This document shows, piece after piece, positions 39,942 through 48,976 of a DNA stretch of 64,000 nt. Positions within the stretch are counted from its first letter, which is position 1. Every line of letters starts with the position of its first letter. Source of the stretch: Haloglomus halophilum (GTDB lineage Archaea; Halobacteriota; Halobacteria; Halobacteriales; Haloarculaceae); contig NZ_CP101166.1 in the NCBI RefSeq assembly GCF_024298885.1, positions 3,533,149 to 3,597,148 on the forward strand, in the 5' to 3' direction. The translations under genes were made by a program, and so were the position numbers. The notes under the pieces are model-generated. The model did no database searches. It was given only the letters and a program-made list of their open reading frames with translations, and had not been told where the DNA came from.

Positions 39942-42926
39942 ATGACAGATCGGGACGATGGTGTGGACGATGATTCGAACGGGTTCTCGCGGCGGCGCCT
40001 CCTCGGGGCGATGGGCGCCGGCGTGGGTGCGAGCGCGTTCCCGGGTGTGGTCCGTGGTGGGCTCGGGAGCACGACGACCGACAGTGAACTGAGCGGCGCC
40101 GACATCCTCCGGAACCGCGCTGCGGGGTCCCGGCGGGCACGGCTGTACCCGGTCGGCTCCGACTTCGAGAGCGGGTCGGTGCCCCAGCGGCTCACGTCGA
40201 AGCCGCGCTGTGTCCAGCCGCAGGAGCGGCCCCTCTACGGACCGACGGACGTGAACGCCCAGACCGCCAACGGGAGCCTCGCGGTCGCGACCAACCACGA
40301 GGGGACGATGACGGTCCTCCGGTGGCCGCGGCCGTCGTTCTACGAACAGCTGAAGTACTTCGCGGAGGGTCGCGACGCCGCGAACCCCGACGACATCACC
40401 GTCGCGCCCAATCAGGGCGCGTTCCTCGGGCTCGCGGTCGACACCGGGGACGGGTTCGAGACGACCTGGCTCCGGGACTGGCCCGACATCGAGCAGGCCT
40501 ACCGGAACGACCGGGAGCGCTCGGTCGACTACTCCGACGAGATCGTCACGGAGTACGTCCACGACGACCTCGGGCTTGAGGTGGCGGTCCACACCGTCGC
40601 CGCCAGGGACGACGACGTGTTGGCCCGGCACGTCGAGGTGACGCGGCGACCGGACTCGCCGGTCGAGGGCGCGAAGCTGCTGGCGTTCGAGAACCTCGGG
40701 CTCGTCGTCGGGAAGTTCCCCCAGTACCCCATCCAGGACTGGTGTCTGGAGGAGGACAACGCCCACCGTGCACGGTACGTCGACCGGCTGGATGCCGTGG
40801 TCCACGACCGCACCGGTGTTGACCAGTCCACCGGGGAGCAGAGTTCAGTGGCGCTCGCGGTCGGCTTCGCGGGTGCGTCGACCGGCCATCAGGTCGGCGG
40901 CGACGCCTACGACCCCGCGGCCGAGCCAACCGGTCAGGCGGGTCCGACCCGCGACGCCTACGACGACGCCGCGTCCGGCACCCTGTCGGGCAACGACCAG
41001 TACGTCGGGCAGGCGACCAGTGCGCTGGCGACGACGCTGTCGTTCGGTCCCGGTAACGGTCGGGCGACTGCGTCGGAGACGGTGCTGTTCGCGGCGGGCG
41101 CCGACGAGGCCGAGGCGGGGAGTGCCCTCGGAACCGCCCGCAACCGCTCGTTCGAGGAGATTCGAGTGGAGAAGGAGGACTGGCTGGACGACCTGCTCGG
41201 CGACGCGCCGCTGCCGAACCGGAACACTGCCGCCCGGGTCCACGACGAGGCGGCCGCCTCGGCCATCGAGTCGACCGCCCGGCGCGCGCTGATATCGATG
41301 GTGACGGCGTACGACCCCGAATCCGGTGCCATCGTCGCCTCCATCACGACCCAGCCCCCGTACGGTGAGGACTGGCCCCGTGACGGCGCCTTCTTCAACT
41401 ACGTCCTCGACCTGATCGGGCTGCACGACTGGGTGGAGAAGCGCAACCGCTGGTACGCCAGCGTCCAGCAGCGGGCCGCCGACGAGGTCGCGGGTGGCAA
41501 CCCGCTGGCCGCCACCGACCCCGGGCAGCTCTCGTCGCTCAACACCCTCCCGGGAAGCTGGAACATGAACTACTACGGGGACGGCATCCCCGGTGGCCCA
41601 ATCCCCTACCAGACCGACACGACCGGGTTCATGGTCTGGACGATGTACGACCACTACGAGGTGACCGGCGACGAGTCCTACCTCCGGTCGGTGTATCCGG
41701 CCATCCGCCGGGCCGCCGACCTGATGGTCGCGTGCCGGGACCCCCGGAACGGGCTCCAGTGTGGCGGCTTCGAGGACGACCGACCGACCCAGCCGACCCG
41801 GCAGACGGTCAACGGGGCCGTCCCGTTCTGGCAGGGACTGAAGTCGGCGACCCAGGCCGCCCGCGTGCTGGGCCACGAGGACGATGCGGCCCGCTACGAG
41901 GAACGGATGCACGAGCTGGGCCGGGCGATCGACCGTGAGCTGTACGAGACGGGGAACGGCTGTTACGGCTGCGGGGCCAACGGCTTCCCGTACGGCGAGA
42001 CCACCTGGCCGCTCGGGTTCACCCCGTACGCGGACCCCGAGGCCGACCCGACGGACCCGGACGCCGAGATACGGGACCGGCCACAGGTGGACAACCCGTT
42101 CGACCACCCTCGCATCCAGTCCCACATGACGACGGACGGTCGCGGTGTGGCGAAGCTCGTCAAGGAGCCCGAGGCCGGCGAGGTGGACAACGGGGGGTAC
42201 GACGCGAAGGCGATCATCCCACTGGCGAAGGCCCGACGTGGCGAGGACGAGCCCCGGAGCCTCTCGCTGATCCGGGACAGCGTCCGCTGGATGGCGACCC
42301 AGCACGCCTCCGAGGACACCCACGTCATGGGCGAGTTCTGGCGTATCTACGGCGAGGGCGACGACCGCGAGGTCCGCTCCATCCAGGGCCAGCCCCACAT
42401 CTGGGAGCAGAGCCTGTTCTACCTGGCGGCGCTGGAGGCGTTCCCGCCGGCCGGCCTCGATTTCGAGCCGGCGACCATGGAGAGCGTCACCGGGGCGCTC
42501 CGTGGCGACGGCTCGGTCGACAGCACGCCCTTCTCGGCGTCCGGGAGCCGGGTCGACGACGGGCAGCTCTTCACCCCTGGCGGCACCAACCAGGTCGAGG
42601 TGACGGTCGAGACGCTGTCACACGACGTGGACGCGGCCCGCGAGGTACTCCCTGCCGACTGGTCCGTGGTCGGCACGGGCGAGGGCGTCACCGCGACGAC
42701 GGTCGATGGGAACGACGCCGTCCGGTTCGACCCCGCCGCGGTGAGCGAGGCCACCGCCCCCGACGAGTCGGTCACGTTCACCTTCTTCGTGGAGGCGCCC
42801 GCGTCCGCCGGTGCGTACGACCTCGGCCCCGTCGAGGTCAGCTCCACGGCCACCGACGACGGGTACGTCCCCGTCTCCGGGACCACGAGCACGGAGTACG
42901 TCCTCGGGACGAGCCCGGGGCTCTGA
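39942..42926 (+). CDS. Tat-exported glucoamylase-like GH15 glycosidase
   Basis: A 994-aa protein. A Tat signal (SRRRLLGAMGAGVGASAFPG) directs folded export. The N-terminal beta-sandwich is typical of archaeal and bacterial glucoamylases; the (alpha/alpha)6 barrel starts around residue 410 with PYGEDWPRDGAFFNYVL and ends with QGQPHIWEQSLFYLAALEAF, whose Glu is the likely catalytic residue. It should release glucose or related sugars from alpha-glucans outside the cell. A C-terminal beta domain of about 150 residues (FTPGGTNQVEVTVETLSHDV onward) may bind substrate or surface. The reading from TTG 39933 is less likely than ATG 39942. A lipoprotein gene follows. Confidence 0.85.
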   Translation: MTDRDDGVDDDSNGFSRRRLLGAMGAGVGASAFPGVVRGGLGSTTTDSELSGADILRNRAAGSRRARLYPVGSDFESGSVPQRLTSKPRCVQPQERPLYGPTDVNAQTANGSLAVATNHEGTMTVLRWPRPSFYEQLKYFAEGRDAANPDDITVAPNQGAFLGLAVDTGDGFETTWLRDWPDIEQAYRNDRERSVDYSDEIVTEYVHDDLGLEVAVHTVAARDDDVLARHVEVTRRPDSPVEGAKLLAFENLGLVVGKFPQYPIQDWCLEEDNAHRARYVDRLDAVVHDRTGVDQSTGEQSSVALAVGFAGASTGHQVGGDAYDPAAEPTGQAGPTRDAYDDAASGTLSGNDQYVGQATSALATTLSFGPGNGRATASETVLFAAGADEAEAGSALGTARNRSFEEIRVEKEDWLDDLLGDAPLPNRNTAARVHDEAAASAIESTARRALISMVTAYDPESGAIVASITTQPPYGEDWPRDGAFFNYVLDLIGLHDWVEKRNRWYASVQQRAADEVAGGNPLAATDPGQLSSLNTLPGSWNMNYYGDGIPGGPIPYQTDTTGFMVWTMYDHYEVTGDESYLRSVYPAIRRAADLMVACRDPRNGLQCGGFEDDRPTQPTRQTVNGAVPFWQGLKSATQAARVLGHEDDAARYEERMHELGRAIDRELYETGNGCYGCGANGFPYGETTWPLGFTPYADPEADPTDPDAEIRDRPQVDNPFDHPRIQSHMTTDGRGVAKLVKEPEAGEVDNGGYDAKAIIPLAKARRGEDEPRSLSLIRDSVRWMATQHASEDTHVMGEFWRIYGEGDDREVRSIQGQPHIWEQSLFYLAALEAFPPAGLDFEPATMESVTGALRGDGSVDSTPFSASGSRVDDGQLFTPGGTNQVEVTVETLSHDVDAAREVLPADWSVVGTGEGVTATTVDGNDAVRFDPAAVSEATAPDESVTFTFFVEAPASAGAYDLGPVEVSSTATDDGYVPVSGTTSTEYVLGTSPGL

Positions 42927-43051
42927 GGTCGACTCGAGCCCGCCGCGGGCTGTGGTGAGCCACGACCGGGCGACATCCGGACCGACGACGATGTGCCATC
43001 ACCGCCCACGGTGGACGCGACACTTTTGCGCCCCCCGGGTAAGTCACCGGT

Positions 43052-44194
43052 ATGTCGGAGCGGCGACGTGGACGACGGGCGGTTCTCGGTAGCATCGCGG
43101 CGAGCCTGCTGGCCGGCTGTAGCCGCCTCCGCGGCGGCGGACCGCTGGGCGGTTCCGACCCCTCGGCTCCCGGTCTGGAGGGGGAGGTGGAGCGCAGGCG
43201 GGACGGCACGGAGACCGCGACCGGAACGGAGACCAGGAGCCTCGGCCAGCGTGCGTTCGATGTCGTCGCCCGCTTCGCCGCCGCCTACAACACCGACGAC
43301 TACGAGGCGCTGCAGGCGACGCTCTCCCGGGGGTCACCGGTGAAAGAGCGTGTCGGGCCGGAGCTGCTGGCGCGCTACGACCTGCCGACTATCACGCCGC
43401 AGGGGGTCGCCAGGGCGGGGTCGAGCGTGGTGGTACAGGTCCGCCTCGAACTGCGCGACCGGGACGGGTCGACCTCGGAGTTCACGACCCGGTTCCAGCT
43501 CGTGATGGAGTCCGGTCGCTTCCAGGTCTACGAGATCGACGACCCGGCACCGATGCTCCGGGCGCCGGGGACGCCGACCGCCACGCCCGAAGCCGAGGAG
43601 ACGACAGCAGTGGACGATGACGGAACGTACGGGTTCGAGGGCGACCTCGCGGCGTGGACCGTCGAGCGCGAGGAGTGGGGCCAGCGGGACGACGTCGCGT
43701 ACGCCGGGACGTACAGTGGCGGCATCACGGCCGGCGGTCCGGACACCGGCGACTACATCGGGACGCTCGCGACGGCGACGCCCGAGCGCCTCGCCGGTGG
43801 ACAACAGCCGACCCGGGTCGACCACTACTGGTACGAGCGGGCGGCGAGTTTCGGCGGCGGCCTGCGGCTGGTGAACAGCGACGGCGAGGTCGAACTGAGC
43901 GTCGGTACCGACAACCCGACGTGGTTCGTCGAGGACGGGGACGGCACCACCGAGCTGTACGACGGGGACGGCTACGACCGCTGGGTCCGGACCACGGTCG
44001 CCCTCGACTGGGAGGCCGGCACCGCGTCGGTCACGTTCACCGACCAGCAGTCCGGGACCGCGGAGACCACGGACGCCACGCTCGCGGTCGGTACCGACAT
44101 CGAGGTCATTCGCCTCGCCGGGTTCACCATGGAGCAGGGCTGGCGAGCGGAGTCCTGCCACATGTTCTGGGACGACGTAGAGGTCGAGCGCTGA
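43052..44194 (+). CDS. Exported lipoprotein of unknown function
   Basis: A 380-aa protein. A short leader MSERRRGRRAVLGSIAASLL precedes AGC, so the lipobox (LLAGC) would be processed at Cys23. Two parts follow: residues about 65-165 resemble an NTF2-like or DUF3887-like domain (AYNTDDYEALQATLSRGSPV), and residues 190-380 are beta-rich and look like a concanavalin-type jelly roll (YDRWVRTTVALDWEAGTASV). The ATG has an ACTTTTGCG box about 27 bp upstream. Lies downstream of the glucoamylase; a joint role on sugar polymers is only a guess. Confidence 0.7.
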   Translation: MSERRRGRRAVLGSIAASLLAGCSRLRGGGPLGGSDPSAPGLEGEVERRRDGTETATGTETRSLGQRAFDVVARFAAAYNTDDYEALQATLSRGSPVKERVGPELLARYDLPTITPQGVARAGSSVVVQVRLELRDRDGSTSEFTTRFQLVMESGRFQVYEIDDPAPMLRAPGTPTATPEAEETTAVDDDGTYGFEGDLAAWTVEREEWGQRDDVAYAGTYSGGITAGGPDTGDYIGTLATATPERLAGGQQPTRVDHYWYERAASFGGGLRLVNSDGEVELSVGTDNPTWFVEDGDGTTELYDGDGYDRWVRTTVALDWEAGTASVTFTDQQSGTAETTDATLAVGTDIEVIRLAGFTMEQGWRAESCHMFWDDVEVER

Positions 44195-44265
44195 CTACCG
44201 GGGCGTCTCCGGGTCGCGGCTCGATGCTCGTACCGGCGGTCGAGCTGCAGGAGGTTCCTGGGCGG

Positions 44266-44400
44266 TCACTCCTCGTTGCGGTCGGCTGAGCGGTTCCGGA
44301 CGGGCGGGCGGTTCCGGACGGCCAGGGTACGCCTGACCTGCTCGACCGCGGCCTCGGCGGCGTCACGCCGGTCGTCGCTGGATGGAGGGCTCCGGCTCAT
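44266..44400 (-). CDS. Small basic protein (44 aa)
   Basis: ORF from ATG complementary to 44398-44400: MSRSPPSSDDRRDAAEAAVE then QVRRTLAVRNRPPVRNRSAD and RNEE. A leaderless-type TATA (rc of GGATAAGTGC, about 44424-44433) lies 25-32 bp upstream. A short direct repeat (GCGGTTCCGGACGG twice) gives the two VRNR segments. No family recognised; likely a small haloarchaeal protein. Confidence 0.5.
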   Translation of the reverse strand: MSRSPPSSDDRRDAAEAAVEQVRRTLAVRNRPPVRNRSADRNEE

Positions 44401-44477
44401 ACGTGACCCGAGGCGATGCAGGGATAAGTGCTTCCTGGGGGGTCGGGATGCGTTCCCACCCCACGGCGGTCGATTGC

Positions 44478-46097
44478 CTACCGGTTCCGACCGAGCTCGT
44501 CGTGGCTGGTGACCCAGTCCGACGCCGAGATGGCCGAGGCCAGCGACAGCTCGCCCGCGAGGACGGTCGCGGCCGCGATCTCGGCGAACTTGTTCACGTT
44601 GCCGGCGCCGTCACAGTCGAGCATCGAGAGACACTCCCGCTGGGTCGGCAGCCCCGTCCCGCCACCGTACGTCGCGACGATGAGCGACGGGATGGTGACG
44701 GAGACGTGCAGCGAGTTGTCGTCGAGTAGCGTGGTGTTGACCATCGCCGCGGAGGACTCCGCGACGTTGGCCTCGTCCTGGCCACAGGCGATGAACAGCG
44801 AGGCGAGCCCGTTGGCCGGGTGCGCGCCGTTGGTGTTCGCGCCCGAGAAGAACGAGCCGAGCGTGGCGACCTGACCGTGGTGGTGGATGGCGCTGGGCTC
44901 GACGCCGAGGTGGTGGAGCATGGTCTGCTCCGAGAGCGTGGTCTCGGCGGTGACCCGCTTGCCACGGGTCTGCAGGTCGTTGATCTTGGAGGCCTTCTTG
45001 TCCGTCGCGAAGTTGCCCTCCAGGTAGAAGTTCTCCACGTAGCCCGAGTACTCCGAGAGCATCCAGTTACACGCCGCGAACGTCGCCTTGCCGACCATGT
45101 TCTGGCCGGCGGCGTCGCCCGTGGTGTAGTCGAACCGGAGGTGGACGTGGTTGTTCGTCATGTAGTCCTCGATGCGCACGAGCTCGGCGACCGACGAGGT
45201 GGCTTCCGCCTTCTCCCGGATGGTGTCAATGTGCTCGAACACCCAGTCGCGGAAGTCACGCGCGTTGCGGGCGTCCTCGAAGACGAACACCGGCGCCCGA
45301 TTCATGTTGTCGTCGACGACGGTCGTCTTCGCGCCGCCCGAGAGGTTGATGGCCTTCATCCCGCGCGAGTACGAGGCGACGAGGGTCCCCTCCGTCGTCG
45401 CGAGCGGGATGGGGTACTCGCCGTCGGCGTGCTCGCCGTTGACCTGGACGGGGCCGGCGACGCCGAGCGGCATCTGGGCGACGCCGATGAAGTTCTCGAC
45501 GTTCCCCTCGGTCTCGTGGGGGTCGAAGGAGTTCTCCGGGACGTGTTCGAGGTCGACGCCGGTCGTCTCCTCGAGGTACTCGTGGCGCTCCGCGATGGCG
45601 GACTCGGAGTAGTTGTCCTCGTCGTCGCGCGGGATGCCGCCGACCGTCTCCTCGTCGCGGATGGTGTCGGTGACCTCCAGCGTGAGCTCGCCGAACGGGT
45701 CGGCCTGGAAGTCGATATCGATCTCGTGTTCGCCCGTGCTCAGGTCCACCCCCTCGATGACGATGACGACGGTCCGCCCCACGGGGAAGTTGATGGGCTG
45801 GTCCTCGTCGATCTCGTCGAGCGTGTACTCCTTCTCGTCGGCTGTCACGACACGGACGTCCTCGAGGTCGATCCGCTGTCGGTTGATGACGACCCGGGAG
45901 ACGCCTGTCACCTTCGCGTCCTGGAGCCGGTTCTTTATCTCGAATTCGGCCCCGCGGTCCGTATCCTTCAGACTCCCGTAGGTGTAGAGCCGCTGCAGGA
46001 TCCGGTCCGGGATATCAAGGGAGAACCGCCCCCCCGAGCCGACCAGGTTCGCGTAGATGCGCTTCAGCACGCCGCTGTCTGGCGTCGGAATGACCAT
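44478..46097 (-). CDS. HMG-CoA reductase with extra N-terminal domain
   Basis: A 539-aa protein, against about 400 aa for usual archaeal HmgA. The catalytic part starts about residue 195 (GNVENFIGVAQMPLGVAGPV). All four catalytic residues of the class are seen: Glu in LATTEGTLVAS, Lys in NFATDKKASKIN, Asp in ACGQDEANVAESS and the late His in TSHDELGRNR. It uses NADPH to reduce HMG-CoA to mevalonate for lipid synthesis. The first 150 residues (PDRILQRLYTYGSLKDTD; GEHEIDIDFQADPFGEL) form an additional beta-rich domain. NLSGGAKTTVVDDNMNRAPVF differs from canonical haloarchaeal HmgA, so this may be a paralog of bacterial origin. TTTAATC about 27 bp upstream supports the start. Confidence 0.85.
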   Translation of the reverse strand: MVIPTPDSGVLKRIYANLVGSGGRFSLDIPDRILQRLYTYGSLKDTDRGAEFEIKNRLQDAKVTGVSRVVINRQRIDLEDVRVVTADEKEYTLDEIDEDQPINFPVGRTVVIVIEGVDLSTGEHEIDIDFQADPFGELTLEVTDTIRDEETVGGIPRDDEDNYSESAIAERHEYLEETTGVDLEHVPENSFDPHETEGNVENFIGVAQMPLGVAGPVQVNGEHADGEYPIPLATTEGTLVASYSRGMKAINLSGGAKTTVVDDNMNRAPVFVFEDARNARDFRDWVFEHIDTIREKAEATSSVAELVRIEDYMTNNHVHLRFDYTTGDAAGQNMVGKATFAACNWMLSEYSGYVENFYLEGNFATDKKASKINDLQTRGKRVTAETTLSEQTMLHHLGVEPSAIHHHGQVATLGSFFSGANTNGAHPANGLASLFIACGQDEANVAESSAAMVNTTLLDDNSLHVSVTIPSLIVATYGGGTGLPTQRECLSMLDCDGAGNVNKFAEIAAATVLAGELSLASAISASDWVTSHDELGRNR

Positions 46098-46206
46098 GTA
46101 ACGTCCCGCAATCTGAGGCGTCGGGATTAAACCTTGTGTCACCGACAACGATTCGCCCGTTTCGGCCCGTTGTTTAGCGTTTCTGCCGGTTTCTCCCGGC
46201 GCCCTA

Positions 46207-47007
46207 TCAACGGTCCAGCCGACTCCGCGCTGCATCGACTGCCTCCCGGACGCGTTCCCGGACCGAGGGGTCGGCGCCCATCTCCTCGATGGAGTCGCGC
46301 CGCTCCAGCGTCCCCCGGACGAACGGCCGGACCGGGAAGACGCCGAGGTGTCGGCGCTCGATGTCGGCCACGGTGAACGCGTCGTGCTCGCCGAACTGGT
46401 CGCCCGTGTGGCGGGTGAGCCGACAGCCCCCCGCGAGCCGGCTCCAGAGCGGCGCGAGCGCGCGCTGGGCGAAGCGTCGCCAGCCCTCCTCCGCGACGTG
46501 TTCGAGGAACCGGAACTCCCCGCCGGGGCGGAGTACCCGGGCTGCCTCGTCGAGCGCCGCCTCCGGGTCCGGAATCGTGCAGAAGACCATCGAGGCGACC
46601 ACCACGTCGAACGAGTCGTCCGGGAACGGGAGCGCCTCCGCCCGTGCGTCGCTCACTCGCACGTCGAGGTCCAGGCGCCGGGCCTCGGCGACGGCCCGTT
46701 CGCGCATGTGCGGGTCCGGTTCGAGGACCGTCACGGTCGCCGCACCCGACTGGATGGCCGTCTCGTAGTAGGGCAGCATCGCCCCGGTGCCCGCCCCGAG
46801 GTCGAGCACGTCCCCCGAGAGGTCACGGGCGAGATACTCCCGGTGTGGTGGGAACAGCTTCTCCTCGGAGGCGCGCATCACCGGGTCGTACAGGCGCGCG
46901 AACCAGGGATGTGCTGGCCTCTCCGTCTCGTGGTCGTGGCCCGATACGTCGTCACCCGCCACCCCCTCCTCCGCGCCCTCCTGCTCGTTCGTGGTGGCGG
47001 TTCCCAT
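46207..47007 (-). CDS. Class I SAM-dependent methyltransferase (UbiE/type 11-like)
   Basis: A 266-aa protein. A long acidic N-terminal extension (NEQEGAEEGVAGDDVSGHDHE) precedes HPWFARLYDPVMRASEEKLFPP. Motif I is GDVLDLGAGTGAMLPYYE, acidic loop VTVLEPDPHMRERAV follows, then FDVVVASMVFCTIPDPEAALDEAARVLRPGG and FLEHVAEEGW, typical for methyltransferase-like 7/UbiE-type enzymes. The substrate is unknown. The start at 47007 has an AATATACTG box about 27 bp upstream. Confidence 0.88.
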   Translation of the reverse strand: MGTATTNEQEGAEEGVAGDDVSGHDHETERPAHPWFARLYDPVMRASEEKLFPPHREYLARDLSGDVLDLGAGTGAMLPYYETAIQSGAATVTVLEPDPHMRERAVAEARRLDLDVRVSDARAEALPFPDDSFDVVVASMVFCTIPDPEAALDEAARVLRPGGEFRFLEHVAEEGWRRFAQRALAPLWSRLAGGCRLTRHTGDQFGEHDAFTVADIERRHLGVFPVRPFVRGTLERRDSIEEMGADPSVRERVREAVDAARSRLDR

Positions 47008-47122
47008 ACCGTCTCGGGGGGAGTCCCAGCAGTATATTTCCGGGGGGTGCGTCCGACGCTCGTCTGCCGCCCCCCGGTTGCGGACCGCAAACGACAGGGG
47101 CCACCCGCTCGCGGGAGCGTGT

Positions 47123-47746
47123 ATGACTACACCGGAGTCCGTGCAGTCGCTCATCGACGACCTCCACGCCGAGGCAGAACGGGACCGACCGACCGAGGCG
47201 ACCCCGGAGGTCGGCATCGTGATGGGGTCCGATTCCGACCTCGATACGATGTACGGCGCCTACGAGGCCCTGACCGAACTCGGCTTCGAGGAGGTGACAG
47301 ACGTCGAGAACCCGCCCGAGGCCCGCTACACGTTCGAGACCTACGTCGTCAGCGCCCACCGGACGCCGGAACTGATGTACTCATACGCCGAGACCGCCGA
47401 GGACCGCGGCCTGGATGTCGTCATCGCAGGGGCGGGCGGCAAGAGCGCGGACCTGCCGAACATGACCGCCAGCCTCGCGTACCCGCTCCCCGTGGTCGGC
47501 GTGCCGGTCCAGGAGAAATCGGTGAGCAGCGTGCTGGGGATGCCGACGGGCGCACCCATCGTAGCCGTGGACGCGGGCAAGTCGTTCAACGCGGCCCTGT
47601 CGGCGGTCCAGACGCTGGCCCGTGAACACGACGAGTTGCGCGACCGCCTCGTCGACTACCACGAGCGCCTGCAGCAGGGTGTGGGGGAGGTCTCCCGGGA
47701 CCTCCACGAGTCGGGGACCGCCAGGTTCCGGGCCGAGCGCGAGTGA
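47123..47746 (+). CDS. purE: N5-carboxyaminoimidazole ribonucleotide mutase
   Basis: A 207-aa enzyme of purine synthesis that moves the carboxyl group of N5-CAIR to C4. Marks: VGIVMGSDSDLDTM, VVSAHRTPELMYSYAE (with active-site His) and IAGAGGKSADLPNMTASLAYPLPVVGVPV, then VSSVLGMPTGAPIVAV. A ~28-residue N-terminal helix and a C-terminal helical tail extend the usual ~165 aa core. purK is not adjacent. GCAAACGAC lies about 30 bp upstream of the ATG. Confidence 0.93.
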   Translation: MTTPESVQSLIDDLHAEAERDRPTEATPEVGIVMGSDSDLDTMYGAYEALTELGFEEVTDVENPPEARYTFETYVVSAHRTPELMYSYAETAEDRGLDVVIAGAGGKSADLPNMTASLAYPLPVVGVPVQEKSVSSVLGMPTGAPIVAVDAGKSFNAALSAVQTLAREHDELRDRLVDYHERLQQGVGEVSRDLHESGTARFRAERE

Positions 47747-47840
47747 ACGGGTGGTTCCCGGGGCTGCATGGGCCGTTCCACGGGACCACTGATTCCGCGG
47801 TTGAGGCCCGTGATTCCGCCGAAGGCGGCGTTATCAACTC

Positions 47841-47847
47841 TTATGTA
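47841..47847 (+). promoter_or_regulatory. TATA box of the nuoA operon
   Basis: TTATGTA lies 21-27 bp upstream of the GTG start of nuoA, the spacing of haloarchaeal leaderless promoters. It should drive nuoA-B-CD-H-I. Confidence 0.55.
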
Positions 47848-47867
47848 CGGGGGTTCCTTAGCCGCCA

Positions 47868-48284
47868 GTGATAGTCGTGAGCAATCCATGGATCGCTATC
47901 GGGGCGCTAGCGGTCGTGGGGGTGGCGATCCCCCTGACGATGATCGCCGCTTCCGCGCTCATCCGCCCGAGCGTCCCCGAGCAGGGAAAACGAGCCGTCT
48001 ACGAGTCCGGTGAGATCCCGACGGGCAACACGCGCATCCGCTTCAACATCCAGTACTACATGGTCGCGCTGTTGTTCGTCATCTTCGACATCGAGACCGT
48101 CCTCATCTTCCCGTGGACGGTCATCTACCGGGACGCCGTGAGCCAGTTCGGCCTGGCGAGCGCGCTGCTGCCGATGCTGGTCTTCATCGGTGTCCTGGTT
48201 ATCGGACTCGCCTGGGCGTGGCGCAACGGCGCCGTCCGCTGGGTCGCGAGCCCGCGGGCCGAAACCGGACGATCAGCTGACTAA
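47868..48284 (+). CDS. nuoA: Complex I subunit NuoA
   Basis: A 138-aa membrane subunit of the NADH-quinone oxidoreductase-like complex. Start is GTG. Three helices: about residues 7-31, 62-84 and 95-115. The loop between TM1 and TM2 has YESGEIPTGNTRIRFNIQYYMVALLFVIFDIE, a NuoA hallmark with conserved YExG and FDIE. Opens the first nuo block; nuoB starts 5 bp downstream. Confidence 0.95.
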   Translation: MIVVSNPWIAIGALAVVGVAIPLTMIAASALIRPSVPEQGKRAVYESGEIPTGNTRIRFNIQYYMVALLFVIFDIETVLIFPWTVIYRDAVSQFGLASALLPMLVFIGVLVIGLAWAWRNGAVRWVASPRAETGRSAD

Positions 48285-48288
48285 ACCA

Positions 48289-48972
48289 ATGAGTTCCGAC
48301 AACACAACACCGATCGAGTCGACGCAGGAGGCCCGCATGGGCGACGGCGTCGACTCACGCTTCAACTCGAAGCTCCGCGAGGCGTTCGGCTCCACCCCGT
48401 TCATCCTCACCAAGTTCGACAAGTTCATGAACTGGGTCCGGGGCTCCTCGATGTTCATGCTGCAGTTCGGCATCGCCTGCTGCAGCATCGAGATGATGCA
48501 CACCTACGCGGTCAAGCACGACCTCGACCGCTTCGGGGCCGGCGTGCCCCGGGCGTCCCCACGACAGGCGGACGTCATCATCGTGCCGGGGACCATCGTC
48601 TCGAAGTTCGCCCCGCGGATGAAGCGCGTCTACGACCAGATGCCCGAGCCGAAGTTCGTCGTCGGGATGGGCTCGTGTACCATCTCCGGCGGTCCCTTCC
48701 AGGAGGGCTACAACGTCATCAAGGGCGCCGAGGAGGTCATCCCGGTGGACATCCACGTCCCCGGCTGCCCGCCGCGCCCGGAGGCGCTGGTCTACGGCGT
48801 CGCCAAGCTCCAGGAGCGCATCGCCAACGGCGAGAGCGCGCCCGTCACCGTGAAGCCGTACGAACTGGAGCAGTTCGGCGACCTCGAGGGCGACGAACTC
48901 GTACAGCACCTCGCCGACCAGATAGACGAGGATGACCTCGTCATGCGCTACAACTGGGCGGACTCGCCCTGA
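48289..48972 (+). CDS. nuoB: Complex I subunit NuoB
   Basis: A 227-aa peripheral-arm subunit carrying the N2 [4Fe-4S] cluster that passes electrons to quinone. Cysteines are seen in QFGIACCSIEMMH (adjacent pair), VGMGSCTISGG and HVPGCPPRPEAL. The N-terminal 35 residues are an acidic extension. It lies between nuoA and nuoCD with 4-bp gaps. Confidence 0.95.
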   Translation: MSSDNTTPIESTQEARMGDGVDSRFNSKLREAFGSTPFILTKFDKFMNWVRGSSMFMLQFGIACCSIEMMHTYAVKHDLDRFGAGVPRASPRQADVIIVPGTIVSKFAPRMKRVYDQMPEPKFVVGMGSCTISGGPFQEGYNVIKGAEEVIPVDIHVPGCPPRPEALVYGVAKLQERIANGESAPVTVKPYELEQFGDLEGDELVQHLADQIDEDDLVMRYNWADSP

Positions 48973-48976
48973 TACC

